45,693 bases of DNA from Clostridia bacterium (GCA_022796855.1 JAAWJM010000016.1:1-45693); one strand, 5' to 3'. Shown: positions 1 through 9,244, counted from the stretch's first letter. Made by a program: numbers and translations. Notes: generated by a model not told the origin, from the sequence alone.

Positions 1-84
1 TGATAAAATGCAGTTATATCAATACTTACAAATACTTTTAAATAAAAATAAAAACCACTGAATTTGGTTAAAATTCAATGGTTT

Positions 85-172
85 TGGTGCAGATGGCCGG
101 AATCGAACCGGCACGGTTTATTCAACCGCAGGATTTTAAGTCCTGTGCGTCTACCAGTTCCGCCACATCTGC
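85..172 (-). tRNA. tRNA-Leu (anticodon UAA)
   Basis: Reading the minus strand gives a seven-pair acceptor stem (GCAGATG with CATCTGC), a discriminator A and an encoded CCA. The anticodon loop is CTTAAAA, so the anticodon is TAA. The long variable arm and the GGTTCGATTCC T-arm are those of a class II leucine tRNA. It decodes UUA, one of the commonest codons in this AT-rich window. Confidence 0.97.
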
Positions 173-212
173 ATGTAAAATTTGTAAACTGGTTTTATTT
201 AGAACAGAACTA

Positions 213-242
213 ATTATAATATGTAAGATAGAGGGTTGTCAA
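213..242 (-). promoter_or_regulatory. SigA-type promoter of tRNA-Leu
   Basis: On the minus strand TTGACA (242-237) is followed, 18 bases later, by TATAAT (218-213). It sits about 40 bases upstream of the mature tRNA 5' end. Confidence 0.7.
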
Positions 243-361
243 TACTTTTTTTGTATTTTGTGAAAAATTATGAAATGTGATAAGATGGGGAGGAAATTTG
301 TGCAAGAAAAATTAAGAAATAGAGGTAAAAAACGTGTATCTTATTTATGAGGAGGGAAAAG

Positions 362-543
362 ATGAATTATATTGTAGATGTACAAAAGACGATTGATTAA
401 TTTGAAAAAAATTTTGGGAAGAATTAAAACAAAAGGGAATGGTGAAGGAATTATCTAGTAACTATACGGAAAAGACAATGGGAATTTGTTTTGGTGAATA
501 TGGAACAGAAGATTTTAAATATGGAATAGGGGTAGAAAGATAA
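362..543 (+). pseudogene. Remnant of AraC-family regulator with GyrI-like effector domain
   Basis: An ATG at 362 after a good ribosome site (GGAGGG) opens a short peptide, MNYIVDVQKTID, then TAA and FEKN. This resembles the first helix of AraC-type HTH domains (YI..VQ.AIDYIE.N). At 412-543 another frame reads FWEELKQKGM and ends in FKYGIGVER, which matches the end of GyrI-like/AraC effector-binding domains (F.Y.IGVE). The whole middle of a roughly 280-residue protein is missing, so this is an internally deleted, nonfunctional gene. The breaks are not at CGG. The family assignment rests on short motifs only. Confidence 0.55.
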
Positions 544-600
544 AGCTTTACGAAAAAGAATGGTTGTGATAGTATTAAGGAAGTAAAGGAAGGTAGGAAT

Positions 601-1728
601 ATGGCGAATATTTTTGATTATTTGACTTGGAGAGGGGATTTAACACTTGCACAATCTGAATTTAATGAAATCGATAATTTAATATTAGCACGTTTTTCGT
701 ATTTCCCATTTGACCATATTTTAAATAAAGACGAAATAATAACTATGAAAGAAGCACAAAAGCGTTGGGCAAGGTTAGAGTTAGAAAAGGAAAATATTTT
801 GCAAAAAGAGGATATTGATTTATTTCCACAAATGGCAAAAAGTGTGCGATTTTCAGATATGAAAATGACAAAGTATGTGAATAAGATTAATTTAGAAGAA
901 GAAAAACAATTTGGTGCTATTACGATTTTAATGCCGGATGATACTATTTATGTATCGTTTCGAGGAACCGATAATACATTAGTTGGGTGGAAAGAAGATT
1001 TTAATATGAGTTTTCGAGAAAAGGTGCCATCACAATTAGAGGCGGTTTCTTATTTAAATGAAATTGCTTGTCAATATCCAAATCCTCTTCGTGTTGGAGG
1101 ACATTCAAAAGGCGGAAACATGGCAGTGTATGCGTCAAGTTTTTGTAAGGAGTCTTTTAAAGAAAGAATTATTAATGTATATAATAATGATGGACCTGGA
1201 TTTCATGAAGCAATTATAGAAAACCCAAAGTATCAAAGGATGTTAGAAAAAGTACATACTTATGTTCCACAAACCTCAATCATTGGACGTTTATTATATC
1301 ATGAAGAAAACTATACAGTTATACAGAGCACACAAAAAGGTGTTATGCAACATGATTTATACACATGGCAACTAGAAGGAAAGGAATTTATACATTTAAA
1401 AGAAGTCGATAAAGGAAGCAAATTTATGGATAAGGCAATCAAACAATGGTTAGATGAAGTATCCAAAGAACAAAGAGAAGCCTTTATTAATCAAATATTT
1501 GAAATTTTACAAGTGACTGAGGCAGATACCTTAACTAAAATGAGAGAAAATTGGTTAAAAAATGCAAAAGTATTAATGGAAACTTACAAAAACATGGATG
1601 AAGAAACAAAGAAAATGATGACACAAACAATAGAAGCATTGTTTATAATTATTAAAAATAATATGATGGAAAAATTAAAACCAACCGATAAAAGAAAGAA
1701 GATTAATAAAAAAGAGGGGGAGAATTAG
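601..1728 (+). CDS. DUF2974 (Mbeg1-like) alpha/beta hydrolase-type protein
   Basis: The 375-residue protein has a lipase-type nucleophile elbow, GGHSKGGNMA, at about residues 165-174, preceded by YVSFRGTDNTLVGWKEDF (about 118-135). This is the arrangement of DUF2974 proteins, which are lipase class 3-like. The family is common in Firmicutes but its substrate is not established. The N-terminus (MANIFDYLTWRGDLT) is the usual family start, so ATG 601 is well supported. No signal peptide is seen, so it is probably cytosolic. The C-terminus is a charged, Lys-rich helix. The NUDIX gene begins one base after its stop, implying co-transcription. Confidence 0.8.
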   Translation: MANIFDYLTWRGDLTLAQSEFNEIDNLILARFSYFPFDHILNKDEIITMKEAQKRWARLELEKENILQKEDIDLFPQMAKSVRFSDMKMTKYVNKINLEEEKQFGAITILMPDDTIYVSFRGTDNTLVGWKEDFNMSFREKVPSQLEAVSYLNEIACQYPNPLRVGGHSKGGNMAVYASSFCKESFKERIINVYNNDGPGFHEAIIENPKYQRMLEKVHTYVPQTSIIGRLLYHEENYTVIQSTQKGVMQHDLYTWQLEGKEFIHLKEVDKGSKFMDKAIKQWLDEVSKEQREAFINQIFEILQVTEADTLTKMRENWLKNAKVLMETYKNMDEETKKMMTQTIEALFIIIKNNMMEKLKPTDKRKKINKKEGEN

Positions 1729-1729
1729 T

Positions 1730-2179
1730 ATGGTCAATGTAGCGATTGCAGTAATTGTGAAAGAAGAAAAAGTATTGCTGATAAAACGTGAAAGAGGAGA
1801 TTTTATAGGGCTTTTTGCTCTTCCGGGAGGAAAAATAGAGGAATGCGAACATATTGATGAAGCAGTTTCAAGAGAAATAAAAGAAGAATTGGGACTTGAT
1901 TTACAATTTACGAAAGTATTAGGAGTAGCAACCGAAATTATGCTAGATAAAAAAGCAACAACAATGATATATTGTTGTGAAATGAACATGGGAGACAAAC
2001 AAAACATAACCAATCCAGAGTTTCAATATCAGTGGTTTTCAAAGGAGGAATTGATTCATTCAAAAGAAATTGTTGAAAGTGACAAAGTGATGGTTGAGAA
2101 ATTTTTTTATGATAGAAAAGAAAATTATATAAAATTTGATTGTGATAAGGATAAAGAAGGAAAGTACTATTGGAAGTAA
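1730..2179 (+). CDS. NUDIX hydrolase
   Basis: The protein has 149 residues. The Nudix box begins GGKIEECEHIDEAVSREIKE at about residue 34 and continues EELGL, fitting GX5EX7REUXEEXGU with all catalytic acidic residues present. NUDIX enzymes hydrolyse nucleoside diphosphates linked to another group, and the N-terminal VAIAVIVKEEKVLLIKRERG strand is typical of ADP-ribose or oxidised-nucleotide types. Substrate cannot be told from sequence. GAGGGGGAG precedes the ATG and overlaps the end of the upstream hydrolase gene. It ends just before a hairpin terminator. Confidence 0.88.
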   Translation: MVNVAIAVIVKEEKVLLIKRERGDFIGLFALPGGKIEECEHIDEAVSREIKEELGLDLQFTKVLGVATEIMLDKKATTMIYCCEMNMGDKQNITNPEFQYQWFSKEELIHSKEIVESDKVMVEKFFYDRKENYIKFDCDKDKEGKYYWK

Positions 2180-2191
2180 AGAAGGAATAAA

Positions 2192-2228
2192 AATAATCGA
2201 TAAATAAGAAAATATCGGTTATTTTTTG
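2192..2228 (+). terminator. Rho-independent terminator after NUDIX gene
   Basis: AATAATCGATA pairs with TATCGGTTATT across a ten-base loop and is followed by a T-run. Confidence 0.65.
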
Positions 2229-2644
2229 TTTTCTTTTACAAAGTTAACAACCTATTTTCACAAAAAAGACATAGAAAATCGATAAAATAGCAAACAAGGA
2301 AGGAGGAAGGAAGTAAAAAAAGAAAAATATGAATGATGAAAGAGACAAAAGCTGTTAGGAGGAGAAGAAAGAAAAATAATAGAATAGAGATAAAAATGTT
2401 AGGAGGAAGTAAGTAGAAAAGAAGATAAAATGGTGAAATACCCAAACATACAATATAGAAAACCGTCGAAAGTCGAATTTTGACGGTTTTTGTCAATGAA
2501 AAATGCTTTACAAATGGCGAAAATTGGAGTAAAATAAAATTGTTAATTCATAAAAATTAAGTTCGAACTAATTGAAAAGAATTTTTTTCTATAAGATTAA
2601 AATCTAAATTTGAATTTCCAAAAAGAAAATGAAATAGGAAGTGA
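2229..2644. other. Gene-poor interval, includes hairpin 2458-2491
   Basis: I see no supportable gene here. The minus-strand reading frame across 2236-2496 is an AT-rich, compositionally biased frame with no ribosome site or family resemblance. The stretch is purine-rich with repeated AGGAGGAAG-like runs, which may be decayed sequence. AAAACCGTC at 2459-2467 pairs with GACGGTTTTT (2482-2491), a terminator-like hairpin without a gene attached to it. Confidence 0.4.
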
Positions 2645-3197
2645 GTGATTAACGTGAAAGAACATACGAGGTTATGTGTCAGTTTGCTGACTTTATTTGT
2701 CACGCTTGTCATTTTTGTTCAAACCAATGTATTAACCATAATGATATTTAGCTTAAAAAGAGAAGAAAAACAAGTGGTGCAAGTAGAAAAAGAAGTTAAA
2801 ACAGGGATGATACAAGAAACGAAAGAATGGCAGTTAAGTATTCCAAAGATTAAGGTATCTGGAAGGATTGTAGAGGGAACCGATGAAAAAACTATCAATA
2901 CACAGATAGGACATTTTGAAAATACGCCATGTTTAGAAGGAAACATCGGACTAGTTGCAGGTTGTGATGGTTATGAAGAAAACTATTTTGCAGACTTAGA
3001 AAAACTAGAGGAGGGAGACGTTATTTTATACCAATATGGTGAACAATACAAACAATACCAAGTAACACGGAAACAAGATTATTGAACAAACTGATTGGTC
3101 TGATTTGAGTGAAACAAAAGAAAACAAATTAACACTAATTACTGGAGTTGTAGGAAAAGAAGACAAAAGAAGATGTGTACAAGCACAAGAAATTTAA
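2645..3197 (+). CDS. Sortase-like protein, catalytic residues replaced, +1 frameshift at CGG
   Basis: The first frame gives an N-terminal membrane segment, then WQLSIPKIKVSGRIVEGTDE, a GHFENTP motif and GNIGLVAGCDGYEENYFADL, the order seen in class C/D sortases. The frame stops at 3083. Skipping C3068 in ACA-CGG-AAA continues it as VTGNKIIEQTDWSDL, then NKLTLITG, RRCVQAQEI and a stop at 3195-3197, giving 183 residues. Sortases need His in (A/G)H(N/R) and Cys in TLxTC. Here the His position is Gly or Cys depending on alignment, and TLITC reads TLITG. The late Arg is kept. It is therefore probably inactive as a transpeptidase, whether or not it is translated. The start is GTG 2645 or GTG 2654. 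It lies directly upstream of a decayed surface adhesin, its likely former substrate. Confidence 0.65.
3068..3070 (+). other. CGG +1 frameshift site, sortase-like gene
   Basis: Context ACA-CGG-AAA. Dropping the C gives ACA-GGA-AAC (Thr-Gly-Asn) and restores the sortase C-terminus. The zero frame ends at TGA five codons later. Confidence 0.75.
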
Positions 3198-3337
3198 GCG
3201 AAAGAAGCTTAAATAAAGGAGCTTAAATAAAAGAAATCTGAGCAAAAGATAAAGAACTATAACAAAAGAAAATATATGAGTTATAGGTAAAATCCAAGTT
3301 TAAAAATATGAAATTAAAAAAGGAAGGAAAAAGAATA

Positions 3338-4828
3338 ATGAAAAAGATAATCAAATTAGGAACAATCATTTTTTGTATGATGATTGCCATAGTAAATACA
3401 AATGTACAAGCATATACAGTCGATACTGAGGCAAGAGCAAGTATTGTTTTTGACCAAAAACTACCATACCATTATGAAGGAGAAGAAAAAGGAAACTATA
3501 AAAAATTAAGCTATAAAAGTGGAACCACATTATATTTTTTACAAAGAAATCAAACCAGTGTTATGACTCTTTTTACGAATGTAGAAAAAAGAAAAGATGA
3601 TATAATAGAAGGAATACTAGAAAATGGGTATCCAGCTAAAACCATAGAAGAATTAGGAGTAACAACCTCAAATGAAGCATATTTTGCCACACAAGAAGCT
3701 ATTTTTGCCCATTTAGAACATAAAGATATCAATCGATATATTCCAGAAAATGAAGAAGGTAAGAGAATTCTTACTTGTGCCAAGAATATATTAGAAAAAG
3801 CAAAGCAAAAAGAAGTCATACTAGAAGAAATAGACAAAGATTGGAAAGTGGATGGAAGCGATGCTAGTAGAAGATACAAACAATATAACATAACCTTATC
3901 TTCTGATATCGAAAATGCAAGAATTGTCGTAGAAAATGGTGAAGATGTTATCATTACGAATGAAGAAAATCAGACGGTTACCACAGTGAGAAATGGAGAT
4001 ACCATAAAAATTCTTGTACCAAAAGGAATGAATCAGGAATTTCAGGTAAAACTAGTATATGAAAAATTCGGAACTGGGGTTTATAACATTTATCATACTT
4101 CTAATACCAATCTTCAGTATTTATTAGCGGTACAAGAAAGGGTGTCAAGGCAAAAAGAATTTGATGTTTCTTTTCAAAATTTAGCACCAGTTACCATAGC
4201 AAATTATACTTACGAAACAAAAGAACCAATGGAAGGAAGCGTGTTTACCATTTCCGATCATTTCAATAAACCAATAAGAGAGAATCTAGTAACCGATGAA
4301 AATGGCGAAATACATACCTTTTTAGAAAAAGGCGAATATCTTTTGACACAAACAAAAGTAAAGGATGGTTATTCCCCATCTGGGCAATTGTTAAATTTTG
4401 AAATTAATGAGTTAAAAGAGGTAAAACTAACGGTATTAAATATAAAACAAACCAATGAAGAAACAAAACAAGAACAAACCCAGACGAATGTGGTAAAAGA
4501 AGACAAAAATGTAGTACAAACTGATGTAGAGAATATTACTAATATTCATCAAACCAACATAGAAAAAGAAATTACCAAACAAACCAATGAAACAAATTTA
4601 GAAGAGAAAAACGAATTTATTAATACCATTTACCAAAAAAACGTAAATTATGCTACTCGTAACAATGTCTATGAAAATAAAATATGGAAAGAAACGGTAA
4701 CCAATTCCATTCTTCCAGGAAGAAACCAAACAACCTATTTATCAAAAGAAGAATATCAAGCCTATACCAATCGTATAAAAACGGCAAAAATCGATGTGCC
4801 AGTTTTACCAGTAGCAGTAAAGAAGTAA
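3338..4828 (+). CDS. Thioester-domain (TQXA-type) surface protein, C-terminal anchor lost
   Basis: A signal peptide (MKKIIKLGTIIFCMMIAIVN, then NVQA) starts at ATG 3338 behind AAGGAAGG. A further in-frame ATG at 3308 is less likely. Residues about 20-130 resemble Cys-Gln thioester adhesin domains: GILENGYPAKTIEELGV, then AYFATQEAIFAHL with the TQ glutamine. The partner cysteine (usually YC) appears to be replaced (TLYFLQ), so no thioester would form. A Cna-B-like repeat follows at about 315-370 (EGSVFTISDHFNKPIREN, VTDENGEIHTFLEKGEYLLTQ). Then comes a Gln/Thr/Asn-rich low-complexity stalk. The protein ends VPVLPVAVKK, where an LPXTG motif, membrane helix and basic tail would be expected. The stop abuts a palindromic repeat. 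Confidence 0.7.
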   Translation: MKKIIKLGTIIFCMMIAIVNTNVQAYTVDTEARASIVFDQKLPYHYEGEEKGNYKKLSYKSGTTLYFLQRNQTSVMTLFTNVEKRKDDIIEGILENGYPAKTIEELGVTTSNEAYFATQEAIFAHLEHKDINRYIPENEEGKRILTCAKNILEKAKQKEVILEEIDKDWKVDGSDASRRYKQYNITLSSDIENARIVVENGEDVIITNEENQTVTTVRNGDTIKILVPKGMNQEFQVKLVYEKFGTGVYNIYHTSNTNLQYLLAVQERVSRQKEFDVSFQNLAPVTIANYTYETKEPMEGSVFTISDHFNKPIRENLVTDENGEIHTFLEKGEYLLTQTKVKDGYSPSGQLLNFEINELKEVKLTVLNIKQTNEETKQEQTQTNVVKEDKNVVQTDVENITNIHQTNIEKEITKQTNETNLEEKNEFINTIYQKNVNYATRNNVYENKIWKETVTNSILPGRNQTTYLSKEEYQAYTNRIKTAKIDVPVLPVAVKK

Positions 4829-4876
4829 GAACCCCCAGCCGCTCCGTGGCAGCTCCCTTAAGTAAAGGGGCCTTTG
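4826..4876 (+). repeat. Palindromic repeat family A, copy 1
   Basis: It starts AAGAACCCCCAG and contains CTCCCTTAAGTAAAGGGGCC. It shares the AACCCCCAG end and the inner CCCTTxxxAAAGGG stem with copies near 17.8, 28.7, 28.8, 33.1 and 33.2 kb. It begins within the stop codon of the truncated adhesin gene. Confidence 0.8.
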
Positions 4877-4924
4877 CTTTTGCAATTATGGTAGCACCCA
4901 TTCTAAAATTGCCTTAAAAAAGAA

Positions 4925-4954
4925 TTGACAGACAAACTAGGAAAAGTATATAAT
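4925..4954 (+). promoter_or_regulatory. SigA-type promoter of CNNM/CBS gene
   Basis: TTGACA (4925-4930), 18-base spacer, TATAAT (4949-4954). It lies within the longest possible reading frame and so shows that translation starts downstream, at 4991. Confidence 0.75.
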
Positions 4955-4990
4955 AATCACAGAAAAAAGAGAAGGAAAGGAAAAAATAAT

Positions 4991-6308
4991 ATGTCACAAG
5001 TAATGGTTTTGGTTATTTTAATTCTAATTAATGGATTTTTTGCAGCAAGTGAAATTGCATTTATTTCCTTAAATGATGTAAAGGTTGCAAAACAAGCCAA
5101 AGAAGGAAATAAAAAAGCAAAGCAAATTTTAAAAATGTTAGAAAACCCAAGCAGGTTTCTAGCAACCATTCAAATAGGGATTACCCTTGCAGGCTTCTTA
5201 TCAAGTGCGTTTGCATCGGATGCATTTGCAAGCCGTTTGGCTCCTATTTTAAACCAGTGGATACCAAGTATTAGCATTGGTGTATGGCAAAGCATATCCA
5301 TTATTGTGATTACGGTTATTTTATCCTTCTTTACTTTAGTATTTGGAGAATTGGTACCAAAACGTTTGGCAATGAAGCATTATGAAAAAGTAGCTTATGC
5401 CACAATTGGAGTCATTCGTGCGATTTATATTGTTACTGTACCATTTGTCAAGTTACTAACCGCTTCTACTAACCTTATTTCAAAGTTATTTGGTGTTTCG
5501 GAAAAAGACGAAGAAATTGTAACCGAAGAACAAATTAAAATGATGGTAGACGAGGGTGAGGAAAAAGGTTCTATCGATGAAGAAGAAAAGAACCTAATTA
5601 ACAATGTATTTGAATTTGATGATATTACCGTATCGGAAATTATGACACATAGAACCGATATTTATGCCATCGATATGAACCGTGATGTAAATGAACTAAT
5701 TGAAGAATTAGATGAGTATAAGTATAGTAGAGTACCTGTTTATGACGAAACCATTGATGAAATAAAAGGAATTTTATATTTAAAAGATTTACTAAAATAC
5801 GTAAAAGGAAAAAGAAGTGTCAAAATCAAAACGATGATGAGACCAGCTTATTTTGTAGCACAATCCAAACCAATTAATGAGGTATTTCGAGAATTACAAA
5901 AAAAGAATAGCCAAATTGCTATTGTGTTAGATGAATATGGTGGAACAGCAGGGCTTGTTACAATGGAGGATATTTTAGAAGAATTAGTAGGCGATATTTT
6001 TGACGAATACGATGACATTGAACAAGAATACGAAAAAATCGATGAAAACACCTACTATATTAGTGGAAATGTTACCATTAATGAGGTAAAGAAAATTCTA
6101 AATGTACCAATCCCAGAAGGCGATTATGAGACCCTATCTCGGATATTTGCAAGATATTTTAGGAAGAATACCAGAAGATGAAGAAAAACCAGTTATTGAA
6201 ACAGAAGCTGTTACCTATAAAATTGAAGAATACGAAGATAAAAGAATTCTAAAAGTAAAAGCATGTAAAAACCGTAACATAGAAGATATACAAGAGGAAA
6301 AGGAATAA
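4991..6308 (+). CDS. CNNM/CBS-domain 'hemolysin' family membrane protein, +1 frameshift at CGG
   Basis: Start ATG 4991 follows AAGGAAAGG. The N-terminus (VMVLVILILINGFFAASEIA) is the DUF21/CNNM membrane domain with three or four helices, including FGELVPKRLAMK. Two CBS motifs follow (VSEIMTHRTDIYAIDMN and VKIKTMMRPAYFVAQSKP). DEYGGTAGLVTMEDILEELV and the CorC_HlyC start complete the family order. The zero frame leaves the family at DYETLS and ends at 6181. Skipping C6140 (TCT-CGG-ATA) gives SGYLQDILGRIPEDEEKP and the normal end at 6308, 438 residues. The family is linked to magnesium and other divalent cation efflux. Only the frameshift is unusual. Confidence 0.88.
6140..6142 (+). other. CGG +1 frameshift site, CNNM gene
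   Basis: Context TCT-CGG-ATA. Dropping the C gives TCT-GGA-TAT (Ser-Gly-Tyr), matching the conserved TLSGYL of CorC_HlyC domains. Confidence 0.85.
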
Positions 6309-6309
6309 A

Positions 6310-6338
6310 CGTAGGGGTTGCATATTATGCAACCCGAA
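6310..6338 (+). repeat. Palindromic repeat family B, copy 1
   Basis: GTAGGGGTTGCATATTATGC, then AACCCGAAA. The stem is GGGTTGCATA/TATGCAACCC. The flanks (TAGGGG and CCxxGAAA) are shared with 7947 and 16979, while the stem sequence differs but still pairs. Confidence 0.7.
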
Positions 6339-6402
6339 ATACAATTTCATATGTTAAATTAATAGAGATTTTGTAATGAATGTTCGAAAGGATGGAAAAG
6401 AA

Positions 6403-7935
6403 ATGGAGAATAAAAAAGTAGTAGTGATTATAGTAGCAATTATTGTAATAGCAATTGGCTTAAGTGTTTATTTCTATCAAGATTACCAAAGAAAACAATA
6501 TGAAGTAGAACAAGTAGCAAGCTTTCAGTATTATGCGATTTATGAAAATGGAAAAATGGGTGTTATTGATGTAGAAGGAAACATTTTGATTGAACCTAAA
6601 TATGACAATGTAAAAATTCCAAATCCCGAGAAAGCCGTTTTTATTTGTGAAGAAGGAGACAACATCATAGTACAAAACGATAAAAAGGAAGTACTATTTG
6701 ACCAATTTGAAGAAGTAATTCCGATTGATATAAAAGGAGTTGCAACAAACATTCCATATGAAAAACGAGTATTACGTTATAAAAAAGATGGGAAATATGG
6801 ATTAATTGGTTATGATGGAAAAATAGTAACAAAAGCAATTTATGAGCAAATAGAAGGGTTAGAGCATAAAGAAAGTGAACTTCTAGTAAAAAAAGACGGA
6901 AAATATGGAGTCATAAACCAAAAAGGAGTTCTTCTTTTAAAAACAGAGTATGACGGAATTGTTGCAGATGGTTATTATGATAAGCAAAAAGGGTATGGAT
7001 TATCAGGGTATATTGTATCGAAAAAAACAGAAGAAGGATATCGCTATGGTTATATTGGTGCAAAACGTGAAAAAGTATTGGAAGTAGATTATAATAACAT
7101 CTCTCGTGTATTGGAAGTAGAGCCTGCAGAAGACGTATATCTAATTGCAACTAAAAATGGACAAACAGGTGTTATGAAAAACCAAAAAAGCATGATAAAT
7201 TATGCTTATCAAACAGTCGAATATGATGAATATAATAATGTTTTTATGATTGAACGAAATGCAAAACATGGTGTGATCGATACCAATGGAAAAGAAATTT
7301 TACCAGTTCAATATGATGAAATTGAAGCAAAAGGAATTTACTTACAAGCAAATATAGAAGAAGATAGCACATATTTTGATACCAAAGGAAACAAACTAGA
7401 AAACAACGAGTATGAATCGGTATTCAAAACGGAACATGAAAATTATTTTATTACCATTAATGTAGAGGGACAATATGGTGTTATCAATAGCAAAAAAGAA
7501 GTTATCATTGAAAATACATATGAATATTTAGAATATTTATTTGATGATTACTTTATTGCGTCTAATGAAAGCCATTTAGGGGTTATTGATATTTCAGGAG
7601 CCACAAAAATAGAATTTGAATATGATGTATTACAAAGAGTAGAAGATACCAAAGTTGTAGAAGCAAAGAAATTAAAAAATAATGTGACAGATTTATATGC
7701 AAGTAATTTAGAGAAAATTTGCACCAAAGAAAATGCTTCTGTATATGCATATGAAAATGATATAGAAATTTCTTCACAAGGTGAAGTAGAATATTTTGAT
7801 GTACAAGGAAAGGCATTAAAAGAAGACCAAATTCAAAATCACCAACATCCAGAAAAAATAGGAGAATACCACCGAGTATATTACGGTTATGGAGAAAGCT
7901 ATTACACAAAAGAAGCCGAAGAGACAGAACAATAA
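6403..7935 (+). CDS. WG-repeat protein with N-terminal membrane anchor
   Basis: ATG 6403 is preferred over 6376 because AAAGGATGG precedes it and the membrane helix (VVVIIVAIIVIAIGLSVYFY) then follows at once. The rest is made of about ten WG-type units of 30-50 residues, recognisable as KxGKYGLIGYDGKIV, KDGKYGVINQKGVLL, NAKHGVIDTNGKEIL and GQYGVINSKKEVI, each followed by Y(D/E)xI. WG repeats form beta-rich extracytoplasmic domains, probably for binding, with no known catalytic role. It is probably a membrane-tethered extracytoplasmic protein, with no partner obvious nearby. Confidence 0.85.
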   Translation: MENKKVVVIIVAIIVIAIGLSVYFYQDYQRKQYEVEQVASFQYYAIYENGKMGVIDVEGNILIEPKYDNVKIPNPEKAVFICEEGDNIIVQNDKKEVLFDQFEEVIPIDIKGVATNIPYEKRVLRYKKDGKYGLIGYDGKIVTKAIYEQIEGLEHKESELLVKKDGKYGVINQKGVLLLKTEYDGIVADGYYDKQKGYGLSGYIVSKKTEEGYRYGYIGAKREKVLEVDYNNISRVLEVEPAEDVYLIATKNGQTGVMKNQKSMINYAYQTVEYDEYNNVFMIERNAKHGVIDTNGKEILPVQYDEIEAKGIYLQANIEEDSTYFDTKGNKLENNEYESVFKTEHENYFITINVEGQYGVINSKKEVIIENTYEYLEYLFDDYFIASNESHLGVIDISGATKIEFEYDVLQRVEDTKVVEAKKLKNNVTDLYASNLEKICTKENASVYAYENDIEISSQGEVEYFDVQGKALKEDQIQNHQHPEKIGEYHRVYYGYGESYYTKEAEETEQ

Positions 7936-7946
7936 AATAAATAGAT

Positions 7947-7976
7947 GTAGGGGCGGACCTTGTGTCCGCCTTGAAA
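7947..7976 (+). repeat. Palindromic repeat family B, copy 2
   Basis: GTAGGGGCGGACCTTGTGTC, then CGCCTTGAAA. The stem is GGGCGGAC/GTCCGCC. The flanks match the copy at 6310 while the stem bases differ in both arms. Confidence 0.7.
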
Positions 7977-7996
7977 AGAAAAAGGAGAATAAAAAC

Positions 7997-9244
7997 ATGT
8001 ACCAAGAATTTGGAATAAAACAAAATATATTGGATTTAGCAAAAGAAGTAGAAAAGGACATAAAACCAATGATAGAAAAGATTGATAATACCTGTGAACA
8101 AAATAGCTTAAAGGTATTACAAGCATTTCAAAAATATCGTATCTCAGACCTTCATTTTAATAGTACAACAGGATATGGATATGGAGATGTAGGAAGAGAG
8201 GCGATTGAAGGAATTTTTGCTCATGTATTAGGAGCAGAGGATAGCCTAGTACGAGGACAATTTATTTCAGGAACCCATGCCTTAACGGTTGCGTTATTTG
8301 CTTTTTTAAGACCGGGAGATACCATGCTTAGTATTTCAGGAAAACCATATGATACCTTAGATTCAGTGATTGGTATAGAAGAAAACCCAAGTTCTCTAAA
8401 AGCCTTTGGTATTCATTATGAACAAATTGAATTAATAAACAATGAATTTGATGAGAAAAAAATAATCACAAGAGTAAAACAAGGTGGTATTAAACTAATC
8501 GAAATACAACGTTCCAGAGGTTATAGCTTAAGAAATAGTATCACATTAGAAAAACTAGAAACCATTATCCGAAAAATAAAACAAATTGATTCGAATATTA
8601 TTATGATGATTGATAATTGTTATTGTGAATTGGTAGGAACCAAAGAACCACTACAAGTAGGCGCAGATGTAATAGTTGGTTCTTTAATTAAAAACCTAGG
8701 AGGAGGAATTGCACCAAATGGAGCCTATATTGCAGGAAGAAAAGACTTAGTACAACTTGCAGCCGAACGCTTAACCTCTCCGGGCTTAGGAAAAGAAGTA
8801 GGCCCAAGTCTAGGAATGAATAAATCCATTTTACAAGGTTTATTTTTTGCACCAAGTGTAGTAGCAAATAGCCTAAAAACAGCAGTATTTGCAAGTCGTA
8901 TGTTAGAAAAATTAGGTTACATACCATCACCAAAATATGATGAACCAAGAGCAGATATTGTACAAACCATTGCATTTGGCAATAAAGAAGACCTTATTAA
9001 ATACTGCCAAGGAATTCAAATGGGCTCACCAGTCGATTCAAACTCCATTCCAGAGCCATGGGATATGCCAGGTTATACCGACCAAATTATTATGGCGGCA
9101 GGAGCATTTACACAAGGTTCTTCCATTGAATTATCTTGTGATGCACCAATTCGTCCACCATATGTTGCCTTCATGCAAGGAGGATTAACCTATGAATATG
9201 GAAAACTAGGAGTACTAAAAGCAATCAGTAATATGGGAGAATAG
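7997..9244 (+). CDS. Methionine gamma-lyase family PLP protein (YnbB / 'aluminium resistance' type)
   Basis: The 415-residue protein is a fold type I PLP enzyme of the Met_gamma_lyase family: NSTTGYGYGDVGREAIEGIF near 50, QFISGTHALTVALFAFLRPG near 90, and IMMIDNCYCELVG near 200. The likely PLP lysine lies in VGSLIKNLGGGIAPNGAYIA near 230. The start at ATG 7997 follows AAAGGAG. A longer reading frame upstream runs through the previous gene and a repeat and is not used. The exact substrate is uncertain despite the family name. The next gene starts 3 bases after its stop, so the two are probably co-transcribed. Confidence 0.9.
   Translation: MYQEFGIKQNILDLAKEVEKDIKPMIEKIDNTCEQNSLKVLQAFQKYRISDLHFNSTTGYGYGDVGREAIEGIFAHVLGAEDSLVRGQFISGTHALTVALFAFLRPGDTMLSISGKPYDTLDSVIGIEENPSSLKAFGIHYEQIELINNEFDEKKIITRVKQGGIKLIEIQRSRGYSLRNSITLEKLETIIRKIKQIDSNIIMMIDNCYCELVGTKEPLQVGADVIVGSLIKNLGGGIAPNGAYIAGRKDLVQLAAERLTSPGLGKEVGPSLGMNKSILQGLFFAPSVVANSLKTAVFASRMLEKLGYIPSPKYDEPRADIVQTIAFGNKEDLIKYCQGIQMGSPVDSNSIPEPWDMPGYTDQIIMAAGAFTQGSSIELSCDAPIRPPYVAFMQGGLTYEYGKLGVLKAISNMGE

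Noticed and set aside
2236..2496. Minus-strand 86-residue hydrophobic reading frame
   Set aside because: Purine-rich plus strand gives a biased Leu/Phe/Tyr frame; no ribosome site, no family resemblance, and it runs through a terminator-like hairpin.
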